Positions 58,993 through 64,000 of a DNA stretch of 64,000 nt are shown here, one piece after another. Source of the DNA: Stutzerimonas stutzeri (GTDB lineage: Bacteria > Pseudomonadota > Gammaproteobacteria > Pseudomonadales > Pseudomonadaceae); contig NZ_POUT01000006.1 of the NCBI RefSeq assembly GCF_002890915.1, positions 124,001 to 188,000 of the forward strand, written 5' to 3'. A program made the position numbers and the translations under genes. The notes beneath the pieces are model-generated. The model saw nothing but the letters and a program-made list of their open reading frames with translations. It made no database searches and had not been told where the DNA came from. Every line of letters begins with the position of its first letter. Position 1 is the first letter of the stretch.

Positions 58993-59751
58993 ATGGCCAT
59001 TGCGCTGACCACCCTGGTCGAAGAAGCGGACCGCTACCTGAATGCCGCCAGAATCGCCGATTACTGTCCCAATGGTCTGCAGGTCGAGGGGCGCCCCCAG
59101 GTACGGCGGATCGTCAGCGGTGTGACGGCCAGTCAGGCGCTGCTGGATGCCGCCGTCGAGGCGCAGGCCGACGTGGTGCTGGTCCATCACGGCTATTTCT
59201 GGAAGAACGAGGACGCACGCATCGTCGGCATGAAGCAGCGGCGCTTGAAGACGTTGCTGGCCAACGATATCAGCTTGCTGGCCTACCATCTGCCACTCGA
59301 CGTCCATCCCGAGGTCGGCAACAACGTCCAGCTGGCTGAATTGCTCGGGCTTACCATCGAAGGGCCGCTGGAACCGGACAATCCGCGCTCGGTGGGCCTG
59401 GTCGGCTCGCTGGAAACGCCCCTGGCGCCGGTGGACTTCTTGCGCCGGGTGCACGAAGCGCTCGGTCGCGAGCCGTTGATGATCGAGGGCGAAGGCCCGA
59501 TCCGGCGCATCGCCTGGTGTACCGGCGGAGCCCAGGGCTATATCGAGCAGGCGGTTGCGGCAGGAGTGGATGCCTACCTCACGGGGGAAATCTCCGAGCC
59601 CACGGCGCATATCGCCCGGGAAAATGGTCTGAGCTTCTTTGCGGCCGGCCACCATGCCACCGAGCGTTATGGCGTTCGTGCCCTGGGCGACTACCTTGCG
59701 CATCGGTTTGCCATCGAACACCTGTTCATCGACTGTCCGAATCCGGCTTGA
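58993..59751 (+). CDS. NIF3/YbgI family dinuclear metal protein
   Basis: 252 residues. Metal ligands visible: VLVHHGYFWKN (two His), AYHLPLDVHPEVGNN (His, Asp), and C-terminal GHHATERYGVRAL. Family members are often annotated as GTP cyclohydrolase I type 2, which is weakly supported. Divergent from algW, upstream of cysD. Confidence 0.9.
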   Translation: MAIALTTLVEEADRYLNAARIADYCPNGLQVEGRPQVRRIVSGVTASQALLDAAVEAQADVVLVHHGYFWKNEDARIVGMKQRRLKTLLANDISLLAYHLPLDVHPEVGNNVQLAELLGLTIEGPLEPDNPRSVGLVGSLETPLAPVDFLRRVHEALGREPLMIEGEGPIRRIAWCTGGAQGYIEQAVAAGVDAYLTGEISEPTAHIARENGLSFFAAGHHATERYGVRALGDYLAHRFAIEHLFIDCPNPA

Positions 59752-59846
59752 GCTCTGGCAGGCGCCATGGCGCCTCGGATTCGGAAGGTCGGGCGCCGAT
59801 CAGCAGCATCGGTATAAATCTAGAAGTTTTAGGTCTAACAGCTGGC

Positions 59847-59875
59847 CTGATTAGAATCTAAAGCCGTGTTAGAGT
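59847..59875 (+). promoter_or_regulatory. Candidate cysD promoter
   Basis: CTGATT, 17-bp spacer, TAGAGT (59870-59875). The -10 region matches that of mreB over 19 bp with one change. A/T-rich DNA just upstream (59815-59862) is a reasonable place for a CysB-type activator, but no site can be named. Confidence 0.4.
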
Positions 59876-59930
59876 TTGCGCCACTTCGAGCGGCCGGCCG
59901 GCCGTCCCACTTGCCAATTCGTGAGTAGTC

Positions 59931-60848
59931 ATGGTCGATAAACTGACGCATCTGAAACAGCTGGAGGCGGAAAGCATCCATATCATCCGCGAGGTCGCCG
60001 CGGAGTTCGACAACCCGGTGATGCTCTACTCCATCGGCAAGGATTCGGCCGTGATGTTGCACCTGGCCCGCAAGGCCTTCTTTCCGGGCAAGCTGCCCTT
60101 CCCGGTGATGCACGTCGATACCCGCTGGAAATTCCAGGAAATGTATCGCTTCCGCGACAAGATGGTCGCGGAGATGGGGCTCGATCTCATCACCCACGTC
60201 AATCCGGACGGCGTGGCCCAGGACATGAACCCCTTCACCTACGGCAGTGCCAAGCACACCGACGTGATGAAGACCGAGGGGCTCAAGCAGGCGCTGGACA
60301 AATACGGCTTCGATGCCGCGTTCGGCGGTGCCCGCCGCGATGAGGAGAAGTCCCGGGCCAAGGAGCGCGTGTATTCCTTCCGCGACAGCAAGCATCGCTG
60401 GGACCCGAAGAATCAGCGTCCCGAGCTGTGGAATCTCTACAACGGCAAGGTGAAGAAGGGCGAGTCGATTCGCGTCTTCCCGCTGTCCAACTGGACCGAG
60501 CTGGACATCTGGCAATACATCTATCTTGAGCAGATCCCGATCGTGCCGCTGTATTTCGCCGCCGAGCGCGAAGTCATCGAGAAGAACGGCACGCTGATCA
60601 TGATCGACGACGAGCGGATCCTCGAGCATCTTTCCGACGAGGAAAAGTCCCGTATCGAAAAACGCATGGTGCGCTTCCGCACCCTCGGCTGCTACCCGCT
60701 GACCGGCGCGGTGGAGTCCACCGCCACCAGCCTGCCGGAGATCATCCAGGAAATGCTCCTGACCCGCACCTCCGAGCGCCAGGGCCGCGTCATCGACCAC
60801 GATGCCGCCGGGTCGATGGAGGAGAAGAAGCGGCAGGGATACTTTTAA
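59931..60848 (+). CDS. cysD: Sulfate adenylyltransferase subunit 2
   Basis: 305 residues, PAPS-reductase/PP-loop fold: [54 protein letters not shown]. Makes APS from sulfate and ATP with the CysN GTPase. The partner cysNC is separated by an inserted gene (60911-61258). Confidence 0.96.
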   Translation: MVDKLTHLKQLEAESIHIIREVAAEFDNPVMLYSIGKDSAVMLHLARKAFFPGKLPFPVMHVDTRWKFQEMYRFRDKMVAEMGLDLITHVNPDGVAQDMNPFTYGSAKHTDVMKTEGLKQALDKYGFDAAFGGARRDEEKSRAKERVYSFRDSKHRWDPKNQRPELWNLYNGKVKKGESIRVFPLSNWTELDIWQYIYLEQIPIVPLYFAAEREVIEKNGTLIMIDDERILEHLSDEEKSRIEKRMVRFRTLGCYPLTGAVESTATSLPEIIQEMLLTRTSERQGRVIDHDAAGSMEEKKRQGYF

Positions 60849-60854
60849 CAACAG

Positions 60855-60889
60855 CCGGAAGCCGAGAGCTTTAAGCTGGAAGCTTGAAG
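60855..60889. repeat. Heptad array upstream of the four-helix-bundle gene (left arm)
   Basis: Five 7-bp units: CCGGAAG CCGAGAG CTTTAAG CTGGAAG CTTGAAG. Read on the minus strand they are CTTCAAG CTTCCAG CTTAAAG CTCTCGG CTTCCGG, i.e. the right-arm unit type in inverted orientation. Starts 6 bp after the cysD stop. Confidence 0.8.
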
Positions 60890-60910
60890 CCAAAAGAGCA
60901 GGAGTGCTGC

Positions 60911-61258
60911 GTGGATTTCGAGAAACTGGACGTATGGAAACGCTCAGCGAGATTGTCGGTAGCGCTTTATCAGCACCTGAGAAACTCCCGTGAGTTGGGT
61001 TTTAAGGATCAAGTCACCCGCTCGGGATTATCGATTCCCAGCAATATTGCCGAAGGCATGAGCAGGGAGGGTATTAGGGGGAAGGTGCGGTTCCTGCTGA
61101 TTGCCAACGGCTCCTATGCAGAATTGCGAACGCAACTTTATATAGGTCGTGAGGCAGGCTTCGTAGCTGAGGAGTTCGCAAGGCCGAGCATTCAGGAAAC
61201 TCGTGAAATCGCCGCCATGCTGTCCAGCCTGATTCAGACCATTCGTCACGATTCATAG
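60911..61258 (+). CDS. Four-helix-bundle protein (23S rRNA intervening-sequence protein family), inserted in cysD-cysNC
   Basis: 115 residues from GTG 60911, with SD AGGAG at 60900-60904. Signatures: DFEKLDVWKRS (2-12), IPSNIAEG (42-49) and FLLIANGSYAELRTQL (61-76), those of the S23/IVP family that also includes the Avd accessory of diversity-generating retroelements. An in-frame TTG at 60884 is an alternative start but lies in the repeat. Visibly more A/T-rich codons than cysD or cysNC. Bracketed by inverted heptad arrays. In PAO1 cysD and cysN are adjacent. Molecular role unknown; family members bind nucleic acid as pentamers in known structures. No reverse transcriptase is nearby. Confidence 0.88.
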   Translation: MDFEKLDVWKRSARLSVALYQHLRNSRELGFKDQVTRSGLSIPSNIAEGMSREGIRGKVRFLLIANGSYAELRTQLYIGREAGFVAEEFARPSIQETREIAAMLSSLIQTIRHDS

Positions 61259-61298
61259 ATCTATAGCAGAGCGCAAGCTGTCGACGCTGTGGCTGTTA

Positions 61299-61333
61299 CT
61301 TCCAGCTTCCAGCTTCCAGCTTCCAGCTTGGAG
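61299..61333. repeat. Heptad array downstream of the four-helix-bundle gene (right arm)
   Basis: Five 7-bp units: CTTCCAG x4 then CTTGGAG. The last unit supplies GGAG 6 bp upstream of the cysNC ATG, so the repeat provides the cysNC ribosome-binding site. Confidence 0.85.
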
Positions 61334-61339
61334 AAGCCA

Positions 61340-63238
61340 ATGTCCCACCAATCCGACCTGATTTCCGCCGACATCCTCGCCTACCTGGCGCAGCATGAGC
61401 GCAAGGAACTGCTGCGTTTCCTCACCTGCGGCAACGTCGATGACGGCAAGAGCACCCTGATCGGGCGTCTGCTGCACGATTCCAAGATGATCTACGAGGA
61501 CCATCTCGAGGCCATCACCCGTGATTCGAAGAAGGTCGGCACCACCGGTGAGGATGTCGATCTGGCGCTGCTGGTCGACGGCCTGCAGGCCGAGCGCGAA
61601 CAGGGCATCACCATCGATGTCGCGTACCGCTATTTCTCCACCGCCAAGCGCAAGTTCATCATCGCCGACACGCCCGGCCACGAGCAGTACACGCGCAACA
61701 TGGCCACCGGCGCATCCACCTGCGACCTGGCGATCATCCTGGTCGACGCCCGCTACGGTGTGCAGACCCAGACCAAGCGCCACAGCTTCATCACCTCGCT
61801 GCTGGGCATCAAGCACATCGTCGTCGCCGTCAACAAGATGGACCTGATGAACTTCAATCAGGACGTCTTCGAGAAGATCAAGGCCGACTACCTCGCCTTC
61901 GCCGAGCGTATCGAGTTGAAACCGTCCTCGCTGCACTTCGTGCCGATGTCCGCGCTCAAGGGCGACAACGTGGTCAATCGGAGCGAGCGCGCGCCCTGGT
62001 ACGATGGCCAGTCGCTGATGGAAATCCTGGAAAGCGTCGAGATCGCTGGCGATCGCAACTTCGACGACCTGCGCTTCCCGGTGCAGTACGTCAATCGGCC
62101 CAACCTCAATTTCCGTGGCTTTGCCGGCACCCTGGCCAGCGGCATCGTGCGCAAGGGTGACGAGATCGCGGTGTTGCCGTCCGGCAAGACCAGCCGGGTG
62201 AAATCCATCGTCACCTTCGACGGCGAACTGGAGCAGGCCACGCCGGGCGAGGCCATCACCCTGACCCTGGAAGACGAGATCGACGTCTCCCGCGGCGACA
62301 TGCTGGTGCATGCCGACAACCGCCCGCGCATCGCCGACAGCTTCGAGGCCATGCTGGTATGGATGGGTGAAGAGCCGATGCTGCCGGGCAAGAAGTACGA
62401 CATCAAGCGTGCCACCAGCTACGTGCCAGGCTCGATTGCCAGCATCACTCACAAGGTGGATGTGAACACGCTGGAGCAGGGCGCGGCGAGCAGTCTGCAG
62501 CTCAACGAGATCGGCAAGGTCAAGGTCAGTCTGGACGCGCCGATCGCTCTGGACGGCTACGTGCAGAACCGCACCACCGGTGCTTTCATCGTCATCGATC
62601 GCCTTACCAACGGCACCGTCGGCGCCGGCATGATCATCGCCGAGCCGGTCGCCCATGGTACCGGCGGACATCACGGTGCGCTGGCGCATGTCTCCACTGA
62701 AGAGCGCGCCACACGCTTCGGCCAGCAGCCGGCTACCGTGCTGTTCACCGGCCTGTCCGGTGCCGGCAAGAGCACCTTGGCCTATGCGGTGGAACGCAAG
62801 CTGTTCGACATGGGGCGTGCGGTCTACGTCCTGGATGGCCAGAACCTGCGCCACGACCTGAACAAGGGCCTGCAGCAGGATCGTGCCGGTCGCACCGAGA
62901 ACTGGCGCCGCGCTGCCCATGTGGCACGGCAGTTCAACGAGGCCGGCCTGATCACCCTGGCGGCTTTCGTCGCCCCGGATGCCGAAGGCCGCGAACAGGC
63001 CAGGGCGCTGATCGGCGACGATCGGCTGATCACCATCTATACCCAGGCTTCGCCGCAGGCCTGCCGCGGGCGCGATCCGCAGGGGCTGTACGCCGCAGGT
63101 GGTGACAACATTCCGGGTGAGTCCTTCCCCTACGATGTGCCGCTGAATGCGGATCTGGTGGTCGATACCGAAACGTCGACGCTGGAGGAGGGGGTAAGGC
63201 AGGTGATTCAGTTGCTGCGTGAGCGCGGGGCGATCTGA
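61340..63238 (+). CDS. cysNC: Bifunctional sulfate adenylyltransferase subunit 1 / adenylylsulfate kinase
   Basis: 632 residues. N-terminal CysN GTPase: [33 protein letters not shown], then two beta-barrel domains. From about residue 465 a CysC APS kinase: [37 protein letters not shown]. Makes APS and PAPS. Start at 61340; the frame is open back through the repeat to 61289, where it would encode repeat-derived residues. Confidence 0.95.
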   Translation: MSHQSDLISADILAYLAQHERKELLRFLTCGNVDDGKSTLIGRLLHDSKMIYEDHLEAITRDSKKVGTTGEDVDLALLVDGLQAEREQGITIDVAYRYFSTAKRKFIIADTPGHEQYTRNMATGASTCDLAIILVDARYGVQTQTKRHSFITSLLGIKHIVVAVNKMDLMNFNQDVFEKIKADYLAFAERIELKPSSLHFVPMSALKGDNVVNRSERAPWYDGQSLMEILESVEIAGDRNFDDLRFPVQYVNRPNLNFRGFAGTLASGIVRKGDEIAVLPSGKTSRVKSIVTFDGELEQATPGEAITLTLEDEIDVSRGDMLVHADNRPRIADSFEAMLVWMGEEPMLPGKKYDIKRATSYVPGSIASITHKVDVNTLEQGAASSLQLNEIGKVKVSLDAPIALDGYVQNRTTGAFIVIDRLTNGTVGAGMIIAEPVAHGTGGHHGALAHVSTEERATRFGQQPATVLFTGLSGAGKSTLAYAVERKLFDMGRAVYVLDGQNLRHDLNKGLQQDRAGRTENWRRAAHVARQFNEAGLITLAAFVAPDAEGREQARALIGDDRLITIYTQASPQACRGRDPQGLYAAGGDNIPGESFPYDVPLNADLVVDTETSTLEEGVRQVIQLLRERGAI

Positions 63239-63264
63239 TTGCGCATTGGTTGTGTCGGCGCCAT

Positions 63265-63424
63265 GCAAGCCGCGCGGGTTTCACCCGCCCTACGGCTGGT
63301 GGAATGTCTCGATCCGGCGTAGGGCGGGATTGCAACCCGTCGAGCGTGCTAGGCGACGGCACCGATGCCCGGCTCATTGAAGCGGAAATCGACACCCCGC
63401 AAGCCGCGCGGGTTTCACCCGGCC
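63265..63424. repeat. Cluster of three REP units beside the RAYT gene
   Basis: GCAAGCCGCGCGGGTTTCACCCGCCCTAC (63265-63293), an inverted unit GTAGGGCGGGATTGCAACCC (63319-63338) and a third direct unit GCAAGCCGCGCGGGTTTCAC (63399-63418). Each contains a small GGGT...ACCC palindrome. About 500 bp from the RAYT start at 63931, the usual company of such genes. Confidence 0.8.
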
Positions 63425-63430
63425 ACGATT

Positions 63431-63841
63431 TCAATGGCTCTTGGTCAAGGTGCCTGAGAGATGTTTTTCGATAATGCCCAAGACAATGAGATTCCAGCCG
63501 CCGAGGTGTTCAGCTAGGGGGGCGTAGTGTTGCTGCTCCAATGCCTGCAAATCATCGAGGAGAGTGTTCAGGGCGCGGATATGCTGATCGGCAATACGAG
63601 CGTCCTGTAATAGTTTGAGCTGAGCACCTTGCAGCGCGAGGGTGAGGATCACGCCGAAGAAGGTGAACAGACCAAGGATGGGGCTCGCCACACCACCGAA
63701 GAAGGTGCCGAAGCCCGTGAGTCCGTTGATATTGGCCATAGCGGGCCAAACATCCGCCAGCAGGAAATAACCGGCGGCCACCCCGCCCATGGCCAGCAAT
63801 GCCAGGGTGCCGATGCCTATGATGCCAAGCACTCCTTTCAT
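63431..63841 (-). CDS. Small two-helix membrane protein of unknown function
   Basis: 136 residues, SD GGAGA before ATG 63841. Two membrane helices (LGIIGIGTLALLAMGGVAAGYFLLAD and FTFFGVILTLALQ) joined by a loop GFGTFFGGVASPILGL, then a soluble helical tail (QLKLLQDARIADQHIRALNTLLDDLQAL). The GFFGGxxxPIL...L..ALQ pattern resembles the N-terminal anchor of putative phage abortive-infection (putAbiC-like) proteins, but the effector part is absent. A/T-rich codons compared with cysNC; probably acquired. Function not known. Confidence 0.65.
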   Translation of the reverse strand: MKGVLGIIGIGTLALLAMGGVAAGYFLLADVWPAMANINGLTGFGTFFGGVASPILGLFTFFGVILTLALQGAQLKLLQDARIADQHIRALNTLLDDLQALEQQHYAPLAEHLGGWNLIVLGIIEKHLSGTLTKSH

Positions 63842-63930
63842 ATCGTCTCCGTGAAAGATGCGTTAACGGGTAATGGCAGGGCGGCGGCTTCCACCTTACG
63901 CTGTGCGCCAATAAACATGGATGTTATTGA

Positions 63931-64000
63931 ATGTCTCGCTACCGCCGTGCTGCTGTGCCTGGGGCCTCTTACTTTTTCACCGTCGTGACGGAGCGGCGCC
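63931..64000 (+). CDS. REP-associated tyrosine transposase (RAYT), N-terminal part
   Basis: From ATG 63931 the sequence reads MSRYRRAAVPGASYFFTVVT then ERR to the window edge. RYRR...PGASYFFTVVT is the hallmark N-terminus of TnpA-REP (Y1 HUH transposases related to IS200/IS605). Only 23 residues are visible, so the HUH and Tyr residues cannot be checked. No clear SD. The REP cluster on its left supports the call. Confidence 0.8.
   Translation, partial: MSRYRRAAVPGASYFFTVVTERR

Noticed and set aside
60855..61333. A diversity-generating retroelement around the Avd-like four-helix-bundle gene
   Set aside because: No reverse transcriptase, no template/variable repeat pair and no target protein with a hypervariable C-terminus are present nearby.
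61289..61339. Upstream GTG start for cysNC at 61289
   Set aside because: The added residues are encoded by the heptad repeat; ATG 61340 has a good SD and fits the family start.

Overview
The window is a chromosomal segment of a high-GC gammaproteobacterium of the genus Pseudomonas in the broad sense. From memory of P. aeruginosa PAO1, the gene order speC-PA4516-piuC-piuA, roxSR, gatCAB/mreBCD-maf-rng-yhdP-tldD, pmbA, ptsO-rapZ-ptsN-hpf-rpoN-lptBAC-kdsC-kdsD, mlaFEDCB-ibaG-murA-hisGDC-algW and cysD-cysNC matches the PA4519 to PA4442 stretch. Species cannot be fixed from the sequence alone. Almost every base is in housekeeping genes; the unusual material sits in the intergenic spaces and at the right end.

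Layout. 1-1760: start of prfC and the ornithine/lysine decarboxylase speC. 1777-11823: an iron-uptake block with two TonB receptors, the PiuC dioxygenase, a Sel1 protein and a PepSY/DUF2271/DUF4198/flavoprotein cluster that looks like a membrane reductase system. 12057-14385: 5-oxoprolinase pxpABC. 14534-20318: SIMPL protein, RoxSR redox two-component system, an AEC transporter and an M23 peptidase/coiled-coil/bactofilin operon. 20385-26449: two tandem CaCA exchangers, an RlpA-like lipoprotein and gatCAB. 26763-41155: mreBCD, an extra PEGA-domain gene, maf, rng, yhdP, a nitrilase, tldD, darP and pmbA. 41487-48493 (minus): ptsO, rapZ, ptsN, hpf, rpoN, LPS transport (lptBAC) and Kdo synthesis (kdsC, kdsD). 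48778-54013: mla lipid transport, a PsiE-like protein, ibaG and murA. 54205-58822: hisG, hisD, hisC, algW. 58993-63238: NIF3 family, cysD, an inserted four-helix-bundle gene and cysNC. 63239-64000: REP cluster, a small membrane protein and the start of a REP-associated transposase (RAYT).

The functional theme of the core is envelope biogenesis (cell shape, peptidoglycan precursor, LPS transport, phospholipid transport, periplasmic stress protease) with sigma-54/PTS-Ntr control, followed by histidine and sulfate assimilation.

The most interesting signal is a four-helix-bundle (23S rRNA IVP-like) gene inserted between cysD and cysNC. It is bracketed by two arrays of five 7-bp repeats in inverted orientation. 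The same heptads occur without the gene at 39119-39172 (both arms) and 57617-57658. This looks like an undescribed mobile or structured repeat unit. Other notable items are a 213-bp MITE-like element with perfect 17-bp terminal inverted repeats and a CTAT target duplication exactly at the ptsO stop codon, several REP/BIME families, and a RAYT gene at the right edge.
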